Shown here piece by piece: positions 1 to 5,937 of a DNA stretch of 5,937 nt. Source of the DNA: Sulfurovum sp. (GTDB lineage Bacteria > Campylobacterota > Campylobacteria > Campylobacterales > Sulfurovaceae); contig JALWME010000056.1 of NCBI GenBank assembly GCA_027083995.1, forward strand, positions 1-5,937. Direction: 5' to 3'. The translations under genes and the position numbers were made by a program. The first letter of the stretch is position 1, and every line of letters starts with the position of its first letter. The notes beneath the pieces were generated by a model. The model saw only the letters and a list, made by a program, of their open reading frames with translations. It was not told the origin of the DNA and did not search any database.

Positions 1-39
1 TTACGGCAAGATTTTGACTGTATGTATGTTGTCTTACGT

Positions 40-56
40 GGTGGGTGTGACCTACC
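40..56. repeat. GC-rich hairpin, REP-like, upstream of the rpsL operon
   Basis: GGTGGGT (40-46) and ACCTACC (50-56) can pair over seven positions with one G-T wobble and a GTG loop. The element stands out as GC-rich in AT-rich non-coding DNA. It resembles the block at about 3426-3445 after fusA: both read GTGGG, then GTG, AC, TACC and CG with small indels. That it belongs to a dispersed extragenic palindrome family is an inference. It could also be the terminator of an unseen upstream gene, although no T-run follows. Confidence 0.4.
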
Positions 57-125
57 CTGCGGGATTTAAATTATGCAAGTGCAAGGAAGCAATATGCATA
101 TAAGAAAAAACCAAGAATTTTTCGA

Positions 126-131
126 TATAAT
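126..131 (+). promoter_or_regulatory. Probable sigma70 -10 box for the rpsL-rpsG-fusA operon
   Basis: A perfect TATAAT lies about 125 bases before the rpsL start. The hexamer 17 bases upstream (103-108, AGAAAA) does not resemble TTGACA, and there is no extended TGn. Campylobacterota housekeeping promoters often lack a recognisable -35, so this is acceptable. Transcription from here would give a leader of roughly 115-120 bases. In many relatives rpsL follows rpoC directly. No rpoC end is recognisable in the first 256 bases, which favours a promoter here. Confidence 0.5.
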
Positions 132-186
132 ATGCCTCCATTTTTGTCTCTGTATACCATATGTAAGTACTTTTTGAAGTGTTTAA

Positions 187-235
187 CTATGGTGTAAAAA
201 CCAGATTCAATTCAAACTAATCCATAGAGAATGGA
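187..235 (+). promoter_or_regulatory. Foldable 5' UTR of rpsL with two mutually exclusive hairpins
   Basis: CTATGG (187-192) can pair with CCATAG (222-227). Alternatively, TCCAT (221-225) can pair with ATGGA (231-235) around an AGAGA loop. The two helices share bases 222-225, so only one can form at a time. The second ends 9 bases before the AAGGA ribosome binding site. Pairing was read by eye. A regulatory role, such as ribosomal-protein feedback, is inference only. Confidence 0.3.
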
Positions 236-244
236 AATACATTA

Positions 245-249
245 AAGGA
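245..249 (+). promoter_or_regulatory. Ribosome binding site that fixes the TTG start of rpsL
   Basis: AAGGA is followed by a 7-base spacer and TTG at 257-259. The reading frame is closed upstream by TAA at 218-220, and no in-frame ATG or GTG lies between. Start placement therefore rests on this site plus the conserved N-terminus MPTINQL. Confidence 0.8.
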
Positions 250-256
250 AAACGAT

Positions 257-631
257 TTGCCTACAATTAACCAATTGATTCGTAAAGAACGTAAAAAGCA
301 AGTGAAAAAATCTAAATCACCTGCACTCGTAAAATGTCCTCAAAGAAGAGGCGTATGTACTAGAGTTTACACAACAACGCCAAAGAAACCTAACTCGGCA
401 CTTAGAAAAGTTGCAAAAGTTAGATTGACATCAGGATTTGAAGTAATCTCATACATCGGTGGTGAAGGTCATAACCTCCAAGAGCACTCTATCGTACTTG
501 TACGTGGAGGAAGGATTAAAGATTTACCTGGTGTGAAGTATCACATCGTTCGTGGTGCATTGGATGCATCAGGTGTTCAAGGTAGAACAGTTGCACGTTC
601 TAAATATGGTACAAAAAAACCTAAGAAGTAG
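257..631 (+). CDS. rpsL: 30S ribosomal protein S12
   Basis: S12 sits in the decoding centre of the 30S subunit and controls tRNA selection accuracy. The 124-residue product is full length and carries the family core: [25 protein letters not shown] (about 27-51) and [13 protein letters not shown] (66-78), then [12 protein letters not shown] around K88. The two lysines where streptomycin-resistance substitutions usually occur, K43 and K88, are wild type. D89, the usual beta-methylthiolation site of RimO, is present. The start codon is TTG, supported by AAGGA seven bases upstream, the conserved MPTINQL start, and an in-frame stop at 218-220 with no ATG or GTG after it. It is the first gene of the rpsL-rpsG-fusA operon, with a -10 box about 125 bases upstream. 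Identity is certain. The TTG start is well supported but unusual for such a highly expressed gene. Confidence 0.98.
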   Translation: MPTINQLIRKERKKQVKKSKSPALVKCPQRRGVCTRVYTTTPKKPNSALRKVAKVRLTSGFEVISYIGGEGHNLQEHSIVLVRGGRIKDLPGVKYHIVRGALDASGVQGRTVARSKYGTKKPKK

Positions 632-1240
<609 letters not shown>

Positions 1241-1251
1241 GGAAGTAAGTT

Positions 1252-3342
1252 ATGGCAAGAACGCATAAACTTGAAGATGTAAGAAACATTGGTATTGCTG
1301 CACACATTGACGCAGGTAAAACAACAACAACAGAAAGAATTTTATTCTATACAGGTGTGGAACACAAGATTGGTGAAGTACATGATGGTGCTGCAACGAT
1401 GGACTGGATGGAGCAAGAGCAAGAAAGAGGTATTACCATTACTTCAGCTGCTACTACATGTGAGTGGTTAGGTAAGCAAATCAATATTATAGATACTCCA
1501 GGTCACGTTGACTTTACTATTGAAGTTGAACGTTCTATGAGAGTGCTTGATGGTGCGGTATCTGTATTTTGTGCTGTTGGTGGGGTTCAGCCACAATCAG
1601 AGACTGTATGGAGACAAAGAAACCGTTATGGTGTGCCTTCGCTTGTGTTTGTTAACAAAATGGACAGAACGGGTGCTGATTTCTTGGAAGTTGAAAGACA
1701 AATCAGAGACAGACTTAAAGGTAATCCTCTTGTTATCCAACTTCCAATTGGTGCTGAAGAGAACTTTGAGGGTGTTGTAGATTTAGTCAAAATGCAAGAA
1801 GTTGTATGGGATACTGATGCAGAGATGGGTTCTAACTATCATGTGCAGCCAATCCGTGCTGAACTTCAAGAACAAGCTGATGAGTGGAGAGAAAAGCTTA
1901 TCGAAGGTATCTCTGAAGTTGACGGTAACGATGAGCTTATGGAAAAATACATGGAAGGTGAAGAACTCACCGAAGATGAGATTGTAGCTGGTATCAAGGC
2001 TGCATGTATTGGTATGCATGTTGTGCCAATGCTTCCAGGGACTGCTTTTAAAAATAAAGGTGTTCAAACACTACTTGACGCTGTTGTTGCATATCTTCCA
2101 TCTCCAGTTGAAGCACCTGCTATTAGAGGTACTGAGATGGAGGATGAAGACAAGGAAGTGGTTGTTGAATCTACTGACGATGGTGAGTTTGCATCATTGG
2201 CATTTAAGATTATGACAGATCCATTTGTTGGTCAATTGACATTTATCCGTGTATACCGTGGTTCTTTACAGTCTGGTTCTTACGTACTTAACTCTACTAA
2301 AGAGAAAAAAGAACGTATCGGTCGTATCATGAAAATGCATGCGATTAAGCGTGAAGAAGTACAAGAGATTTATGCAGGTGAAATCGGTGCGGTTGTTGGT
2401 CTTAAAAATACAACTACAGGGGATACACTCTGTTCTGACAAAGATAAAGTAGTGCTTGAAAGAATGGACTTCCCTGAGCCAGTTATCTCTGTAGCTGTTG
2501 AGCCTAAAACAAAAGCCGATCAAGAAAAAATGGGACTGGCACTTGGTAAACTTGCAGCTGAAGATCCATCTTTCCGTGTGGCTACAGATGAAGAGTCTGG
2601 TCAGACTATTATTTCAGGAATGGGTGAACTTCACCTTGAAATTCTTGTAGATAGAATGAAAAGAGAGTTTAAAGTAGAAGCTGAAGTGGGTGCACCTCAG
2701 GTTGCATACCGTGAAACGATTAGACAAGCAGTAGACCAAGAGTACAAATATGCAAAACAGTCAGGTGGTCGTGGACAGTTTGGTCATGTATATCTTCGTA
2801 TTGAGCCGCAAGAACCAGGATTTGGTTATGAGTTTGTGGATGAGGTGAAAGGTGGGGTGATTCCAAAAGAGTTTATCCAGCCTGTGAACAAAGGGGTACA
2901 AGAAGCAATGCAAAGAGGTATTCAAGCAGGATACCCTGTTGAGGATGTAAAAGTTACTGTGTATGACGGAAGTTATCACGATGTAGATTCATCTGAGATG
3001 GCATTTAAACTTGCAGGTTCTATGGGATTCAGAGAAGGTTGTAAAAAAGCCAATCCTGTTATCTTGGAGCCAATGATGAAAGTAGAAGTTGAAGTACCAG
3101 AAGACTTTATGGGTGATGTTATCGGTGATGTTGCTAAACGTAGAGGTCAAGTATCTGGTATGGATGACAGAGCTGGAAACAAAATCGTTAATGCATTTGT
3201 ACCACTTTCAGAGATGTTTGGTTACTCAACTGACCTACGTTCAATGACGCAAGGTCGTGCAACGTATGCGATGGAGTTTGACCACTATGAAGAGGTGCCA
3301 CAGAACGTAGCCAAGGAAATCATCGAAAAAAGAAATAGTTAA
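1252..3342 (+). CDS. fusA: Elongation factor G (EF-G)
   Basis: EF-G is the cytoplasmic GTPase that drives mRNA-tRNA translocation and, with RRF, ribosome recycling. The 696 residues are full length. The G domain shows the P-loop AHIDAGKTT (17-25), switch I RGIT (59-62), DTPGH (81-85) with catalytic H85, NKMD (135-138), and GTAFKNKG (263-270). Domains II and III follow. Domain IV has [16 protein letters not shown] with H576 at the tip that enters the decoding centre. Domain V ends near the [14 protein letters not shown] tail. It is canonical EF-G, not the EF-G2 paralogue. The ribosome binding site AAGGA (1239-1243) overlaps the rpsG stop codon and places the ATG 8 bases on, suggesting translational coupling. 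No tuf follows: in Campylobacterota tuf is usually elsewhere, near secE/nusG. Transcription probably ends in the hairpin region after the gene. Confidence 0.99.
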   Translation: MARTHKLEDVRNIGIAAHIDAGKTTTTERILFYTGVEHKIGEVHDGAATMDWMEQEQERGITITSAATTCEWLGKQINIIDTPGHVDFTIEVERSMRVLDGAVSVFCAVGGVQPQSETVWRQRNRYGVPSLVFVNKMDRTGADFLEVERQIRDRLKGNPLVIQLPIGAEENFEGVVDLVKMQEVVWDTDAEMGSNYHVQPIRAELQEQADEWREKLIEGISEVDGNDELMEKYMEGEELTEDEIVAGIKAACIGMHVVPMLPGTAFKNKGVQTLLDAVVAYLPSPVEAPAIRGTEMEDEDKEVVVESTDDGEFASLAFKIMTDPFVGQLTFIRVYRGSLQSGSYVLNSTKEKKERIGRIMKMHAIKREEVQEIYAGEIGAVVGLKNTTTGDTLCSDKDKVVLERMDFPEPVISVAVEPKTKADQEKMGLALGKLAAEDPSFRVATDEESGQTIISGMGELHLEILVDRMKREFKVEAEVGAPQVAYRETIRQAVDQEYKYAKQSGGRGQFGHVYLRIEPQEPGFGYEFVDEVKGGVIPKEFIQPVNKGVQEAMQRGIQAGYPVEDVKVTVYDGSYHDVDSSEMAFKLAGSMGFREGCKKANPVILEPMMKVEVEVPEDFMGDVIGDVAKRRGQVSGMDDRAGNKIVNAFVPLSEMFGYSTDLRSMTQGRATYAMEFDHYEEVPQNVAKEIIEKRNS

Positions 3343-3355
3343 TATTTCTTTGATT

Positions 3356-3382
3356 TGCACTCATCTTTATGGGATGGGTGCA
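3356..3382 (+). terminator. Strong hairpin after fusA, possible operon terminator
   Basis: TGCACTCATC (3356-3365) pairs with GATGGGTGCA (3373-3382) over 10 bp with one G-T wobble and a 7-base loop. It begins 14 bases after the fusA stop, where a terminator is expected. No T-run follows (GTTCTGG), so classical intrinsic termination is doubtful. It could instead be a 3'-end stabilising hairpin or the left part of the repeat block that follows. Confidence 0.4.
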
Positions 3383-3387
3383 GTTCT

Positions 3388-3460
3388 GGAACTAAATTCC
3401 GATGCCCTCCGTCGCTAAAGCGTAAGTGGGGTGCACTTACCTACGTAAGCTCCTTTACCC
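3388..3460. repeat. GC-rich inverted-repeat block (REP-like) after fusA
   Basis: The core is GTAAGTG (3422-3428), loop GGGTG, CACTTAC (3434-3440), a perfect 7-bp stem. CTTAC (3436-3440) can pair instead with GTAAG (3445-3449), giving an alternative hairpin. GGAA/TTCC (3388-3400) forms a small extra stem. The block is clearly richer in GC than the AT-rich DNA after it (3470-3577) and resembles the hairpin at 40-60. A dispersed non-coding repeat is the best guess. The remainder up to 3577 shows only AT-rich DNA and a possible -10 box. Confidence 0.4.
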
Positions 3461-3552
3461 AAACATTCAAATCTGAATACAACTCAAAAAAATCTTAACT
3501 ATTTCATAATTTTAGTATTATTCTATTTTAATTTTATCGATTCAAATTAGCA

Positions 3553-3558
3553 TACAAT
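3553..3558 (+). promoter_or_regulatory. Possible -10 box for the 121-aa gene
   Basis: TACAAT matches five of six consensus bases and lies just upstream of the AAGGA ribosome binding site (3567-3571). No -35 is visible at the proper spacing, and the leader would be very short (about 13 bases). TATTAT at 3516-3521 is an alternative. Confidence 0.25.
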
Positions 3559-3577
3559 AGTATTTAAAGGAAACACA

Positions 3578-3943
3578 ATGAAATTCATCATAGATCTCAT
3601 AGAAGATGTACGTGAGCAGATAGGGAACCATGAGGAGTATGTGGTGATGGCGGGTCTGTTAAAAGAGGATGTTGAGGATAACAGTAAACTTGTATATGCA
3701 GGTGAGGCACCTTTAAATTTATTTATTTTGAATGAACAGAAGAGACAACTTCTCTTTAAAATAGATGGTAGTGACATAAGAGTGACTATAGGTACACTTA
3801 TCCCCTCTCTTTTGATACTTGATATGGATGCTATGATGTATGAGCTTAGAATGGAAGTGAATGCACAGTATAAAAATATGGAGATAGTAGGGTTTGGTAA
3901 AAATGATGATGAGAAGTGCTATATCCTGTTTATAAAGATATAG
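3578..3943 (+). CDS. Hypothetical protein, 121 aa, function unknown
   Basis: I do not recognise a family. The gene is likely real: a good AAGGA ribosome binding site (3567-3571) stands 6 bases before the ATG, and the composition is protein-like with no low complexity. The product is soluble and acidic, with no signal peptide or membrane segment. The N-terminus (about 1-32) looks helical and charged (IEDVREQIGNHEEY). Alternating hydrophobic stretches follow that suggest beta strands (LNLFILNEQKRQLLFKI, then DIRVTIGTLIPSLLILDMDAM). The C-terminus KCYILFIKI may be a final strand. It is a single gene, separated from fusA by a 235-base non-coding gap and convergent with the DUF2853 gene only 11 bases away. 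No clear terminator fits between them. No function can be inferred from the neighbours. Confidence 0.75.
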   Translation: MKFIIDLIEDVREQIGNHEEYVVMAGLLKEDVEDNSKLVYAGEAPLNLFILNEQKRQLLFKIDGSDIRVTIGTLIPSLLILDMDAMMYELRMEVNAQYKNMEIVGFGKNDDEKCYILFIKI

Positions 3944-3954
3944 CAGTTTTATAG

Positions 3955-4296
3955 TTATGCGTAAACGGATTCTTTCCCAAATTCTACGGTAAGTAGTGCA
4001 TAAAATAGAGCTCTATATTTACTTCTATTGGAACTTCCCATTTTTTCACATACTTTTTTAAGTGCTGCATCATATTTTGCATCATCTACGGGGACACCAA
4101 TTTTTTTACGTAAAAAACCATTTTTTACAGTGTCAAGTTCAGACTGGTCAGAACATGAGACAAGTTCTGTATCTGTATTGTAAATGACAGGACCTAAACC
4201 TGTGGTTACTTTCTCTATAAGTTCATCTGATAATCCAAGACCTAATTCTTTGTTTGCTGCTTTATAAAGAGCTAATTTTTCAGCTTTTGTTGCCAT
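3955..4296 (-). CDS. DUF2853 family protein
   Basis: The 113-residue product matches my memory of the DUF2853 family (small cytoplasmic proteins of unknown function). The family pattern is visible in order: KLALYKAANKELGL near the N-terminus, KVTTGLGPVIYNTDTELVSCSD (about 29-50), ELDTVKNGFLRKKIGV (53-68), and SSNRSKYRALFYALLTVEFGKESVY near the C-terminus. Length is typical and no membrane segment is seen. The start is supported by AAGGA a few bases upstream of the ATG. It has its own promoter (TTGACC, 17 bases, TATAAT) inside and just after the preceding HTH gene, so it can be expressed alone. The 3' end faces the 121-aa gene. The family's biochemical role is unknown to me, and no function is proposed. 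Confidence 0.85.
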   Translation of the reverse strand: MATKAEKLALYKAANKELGLGLSDELIEKVTTGLGPVIYNTDTELVSCSDQSELDTVKNGFLRKKIGVPVDDAKYDAALKKVCEKMGSSNRSKYRALFYALLTVEFGKESVYA

Positions 4297-4330
4297 ACTT
4301 TTTCCTTTTTGTAATATTTTGTTACTTTTT

Positions 4331-4359
4331 ATTATAGCTATAAATTTTACTCAGGTCAA
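4331..4359 (-). promoter_or_regulatory. Near-consensus sigma70 promoter of the DUF2853 gene
   Basis: On the minus strand TTGACC (4359-4354) is followed after exactly 17 bases by TATAAT (4336-4331). Transcription would begin near 4324, giving a leader of about 27 bases that includes AAGGA. The -35 box coincides with the last two sense codons (Leu-Thr) of the upstream HTH gene. It is the best-formed promoter in the window, since the others lack a -35. Confidence 0.75.
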
Positions 4360-4587
4360 ATACTGAGGCTTTTGTGCTAAGAGTATCCAATTCATATTAA
4401 TCTTGTGTGCTTTTGCAAAGTAGGCTATAGATTCATAAGGTATTTTTTCCCGTCTTTTAATGACGGCAAAGTATTGAGGCTCCAATGCTAGAGCAAAGGC
4501 AATTTCTTTGTCAAATATCTTATCTTTTTTATGTATAACTTTGAGAATTTGTTGTATGCGTTGCATGACATCATAAAAGTGTATCAT
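4351..4587 (-). CDS. Stand-alone phage-CI-type HTH protein, 78 aa
   Basis: This is probably a small DNA-binding regulator. The sequence resembles the N-terminal helix-turn-helix of CI/S24-type repressors common in Campylobacterota: an N-terminal helix (MQRIQQILKVI, 8-18), FDKEIAFALAL (25-35) as helix 2, EPQYFAVIKRREKIPYESI (36-54) covering the recognition helix and turn, and INMNWILL (63-70) at the end. Full-length relatives usually carry a C-terminal S24 peptidase of about 130 more residues. Here the frame ends in TGA right after the HTH, and no peptidase remnant follows. It is either a genuine HTH-only protein or a shortened remnant. The intact frame and good ribosome binding site (AAGGAG, 4597-4592) favour a working gene. 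A perfect palindrome at 4645-4669 lies upstream and could be its operator. Target and ligand are unknown. Confidence 0.75.
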   Translation of the reverse strand: MIHFYDVMQRIQQILKVIHKKDKIFDKEIAFALALEPQYFAVIKRREKIPYESIAYFAKAHKINMNWILLAQKPQYLT

Positions 4588-4644
4588 GGGACTCCTTAGT
4601 GCTTATCTAAGTGTAATGATAATCTATTTTGACAAAAAGTGATG

Positions 4645-4669
4645 AAAGTATGTCATATTGACATACTTT
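4645..4669. terminator. Perfect 11-bp palindrome: queF terminator or HTH operator
   Basis: AAAGTATGTCA (4645-4655), spacer TAT, TGACATACTTT (4659-4669) is a perfect inverted repeat. It starts 9 bases after the queF stop on the minus strand. A-rich and T-rich arms suit a weak bidirectional intrinsic terminator, although the T-run is interrupted. It also lies about 58 bases upstream of the HTH start, where a dimeric repressor operator would fit (half-site TATGTCA). Both roles are possible and sequence alone does not decide. Confidence 0.5.
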
Positions 4670-4678
4670 TGAGAAGTT

Positions 4679-5059
4679 TTATTGGTTTTTACTACTGTCT
4701 ATTTCAATGACTGTATGCACATTCCCTCTAGGATTAAAGTCTGCTTTTAGTTTTATAGACTTTGGTTTTAGTTTTGTAAAAAGTGTATCATAGATTTCAT
4801 TTGCAGCATTTTCATGAGAGATATGACGCGACATAAAGGAGTTAATATATAGTTTGAGAGCTTTTAGTTCAATAACCTTTTCATTGGGTGTATACATGAG
4901 TGAAATCGTGGCAAAATCAGGATAACCTGAACGGGGACAAAGGCACATAAATTCAGGCAACTCTATATTTATTGTATAGTTTTTTTTATGTTCGTTGGGC
5001 CAAAAGTTTTCTTCATTATTGATATTGAATTCTTTTATCTCTTTTGCACCGTATTTCAT
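4679..5059 (-). CDS. queF: NADPH-dependent 7-cyano-7-deazaguanine reductase, short type
   Basis: QueF reduces preQ0 to preQ1, a four-electron nitrile reduction using two NADPH, in queuosine tRNA modification. The 126-residue, single-domain form matches the short (unimodular) QueF class. The active-site cysteine is C41 in FMCLCPRSGYPDFATI, with D48 seven residues on. The QueF motif reads ELKALKLY (64-71). H82-E83 of RHISHEN match the substrate-binding His-Glu pair. By offset these equal C55, D62, H96 and E97 of B. subtilis QueF. A PRGN motif lies near the C-terminus. All key residues are intact, so it should be active. The start is supported by AAAGGA that overlaps the stop of the upstream EAL gene (9-base gap), pointing to cotranscription and coupling. 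No preQ1 riboswitch is seen in the gap; any leader would lie beyond the window. Other queuosine genes are not present here. Confidence 0.95.
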   Translation of the reverse strand: MKYGAKEIKEFNINNEENFWPNEHKKNYTINIELPEFMCLCPRSGYPDFATISLMYTPNEKVIELKALKLYINSFMSRHISHENAANEIYDTLFTKLKPKSIKLKADFNPRGNVHTVIEIDSSKNQ

Positions 5060-5068
5060 AAGCTTCCT

Positions 5069-5937
5069 TTAGTTATATCTATCGATAATTTCTTGTTCGC
5101 AGATAGGCTTGGCTATACCAAATCCCTGGAGATAGTCTACACCTAGAGATTTTAATATATGCTTTTGCTCCTCTTTATCTACCCATTTAGCAACGGTTTG
5201 TATCTGTAAATCTTTTGACATGGTGATGAGTGAACTAAGCATGGCAAGATTGGTAGTATCATCAAGATGGCTTACATAATCTCGGTCAAACTGTACCATA
5301 TCAAATTTAAAATGTTTCATATATTCCATAGAGGCATTTGAAGATCCAAAATTATCAATGCAGATACGTATACCTTTAGCTCTAAAGATATTGAGTGTTT
5401 TAAAGTAGCCTGAGAGATCATGATGGGTTTTGCGTTCATAAAGTTGGATAATTAATCTTGAGGAGTTTATATTGTGTGTATCCAATAGTGTAAAAAACTT
5501 TTCTTGAAATGATGCATTTCTTAATGAAAAAGGTGAAAGGTTAAAGGTTAAAGAGATGGTGTCATCTATAAGGGGCAAGATTTTTATAATATGTTTACAA
5601 AGAGCGAGATCATAGTGTATGCCCATACTCAATCTATTGATAATCGGAAGATAGACTCTAGGTAAAATCTTTTTTTGATGCTGTGAAATCAGCTTAGTTG
5701 CAATTTCATATATCTCAATTTGATTGGTTTTGGTATTTACAAGGGGTCTGAAATCAAGTTCAAATTGTTTATTATTGAAAGCATCTATAATTTCCTGTTC
5801 CATTTTGCTGAGTTCATCAGCGTTTTTTACGAGATTGTTCTTTTTTTTATCATTGATATTGGAGGAGAGTAAATCTTTTAGGTGTCCTAGTGTCTGTTCC
5901 ATATTTCCATCAGTTTTTGTAACTGCAGAGAAGGCAT
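5069..5937 (-). CDS. Degenerate EAL-domain protein, 5' end probably beyond window
   Basis: EAL domains hydrolyse cyclic di-GMP; degenerate ones bind it or act through protein contacts. Numbered from the first in-frame ATG (5902), the domain spans about 36-277. Landmarks are FRPLV (51-55, usually YQPIV), EIA at 66-68 for EAL, FNLSPFSL with N121, QLYE (153-156, usually ExTE), DNFG (183-186, usually DDFG), VQFD (203-206, usually KxD), AKWVD (238-242, usually AEGVE) and LQGFGIAKP with Q259. E66, N121, D183 and Q259 remain. The usual metal or catalytic Glu, Asp, Lys and Glu appear as Q153, N184, Q204 and K239, so catalysis is unlikely. The frame is open to the window edge and the ATG at 5902 has no good ribosome binding site, so the gene probably starts outside. 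It ends 9 bases before queF. No transmembrane segment is seen. Confidence 0.85.
   Translation of the reverse strand, partial: AFSAVTKTDGNMEQTLGHLKDLLSSNINDKKKNNLVKNADELSKMEQEIIDAFNNKQFELDFRPLVNTKTNQIEIYEIATKLISQHQKKILPRVYLPIINRLSMGIHYDLALCKHIIKILPLIDDTISLTFNLSPFSLRNASFQEKFFTLLDTHNINSSRLIIQLYERKTHHDLSGYFKTLNIFRAKGIRICIDNFGSSNASMEYMKHFKFDMVQFDRDYVSHLDDTTNLAMLSSLITMSKDLQIQTVAKWVDKEEQKHILKSLGVDYLQGFGIAKPICEQEIIDRYN

Noticed and set aside
1..103. End of rpoC, expected before rpsL in many Campylobacterota
   Set aside because: Two frames are open from base 1 (to about 69 and 103), but the peptides do not resemble an RpoC C-terminus and cross a hairpin.
1289..2979. Several frames of 60-94 aa on both strands within fusA
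   Set aside because: They are shadows of EF-G codon usage with unnatural composition and no start signals.
3547..3777. 76-aa minus-strand frame opposite the 121-aa gene
   Set aside because: It is antisense to a gene with a good ribosome binding site, is serine/phenylalanine-rich, and crosses the promoter region.
4297..4350. Remnant of an S24 peptidase domain after the HTH gene
   Set aside because: Only 54 bases remain before the next gene, and they hold its promoter and ribosome binding site; no domain sequence is seen.
5060..5068. preQ1 riboswitch controlling queF
   Set aside because: The gap before queF is 9 bases and no preQ1 aptamer pattern was seen. A leader upstream of the EAL gene would be outside the window.
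5920..5937. Minus-strand ATG exactly at the window edge as the EAL start
   Set aside because: It is in a different frame from the EAL protein and meets a stop after 16 codons.

Overview
The window looks like a piece of a Campylobacterota (epsilonproteobacterial) chromosome, probably from the Sulfurovum/Sulfurimonas side. This is a judgement from protein flavour, not from a search. The ribosomal proteins and EF-G read like that group (for example the S12 start [14 protein letters not shown]), EF-G is not followed by tuf, intergenic DNA is AT-rich, and promoters show a clear -10 but often no -35.

Layout on the + strand: 1-256 is a non-coding leader with a GC-rich hairpin, a TATAAT box and a foldable 5' UTR. 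It is followed by the str-type operon rpsL (S12, TTG start), a 141-base structured spacer, rpsG (S7) and fusA (EF-G). After fusA, 3343-3577 is non-coding. It holds a strong hairpin (possible terminator) and a GC-rich inverted-repeat block that resembles the hairpin at the window start. Then comes a 121-aa protein of unknown function at 3578-3943.

The rest is on the - strand, convergent with that gene. In transcription order it is: a degenerate EAL-domain protein whose 5' end probably lies beyond the window, queF (queuosine pathway nitrile reductase) 9 bases after it, a perfect 11-bp palindrome, a 78-aa stand-alone phage-CI-type HTH protein, and a DUF2853 protein. The DUF2853 gene has its own near-consensus promoter, whose -35 box lies in the last codons of the HTH gene.

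The + strand operon makes core translation components. On the - strand, EAL and queF form a tight two-gene unit: the queF ribosome binding site overlaps the EAL stop codon. The least ordinary features are the EAL protein, which has lost several c-di-GMP phosphodiesterase residues, the TTG start of rpsL, the related GC-rich hairpins at both ends of the operon, and the palindrome upstream of the HTH gene. I found no convincing wholly new system.
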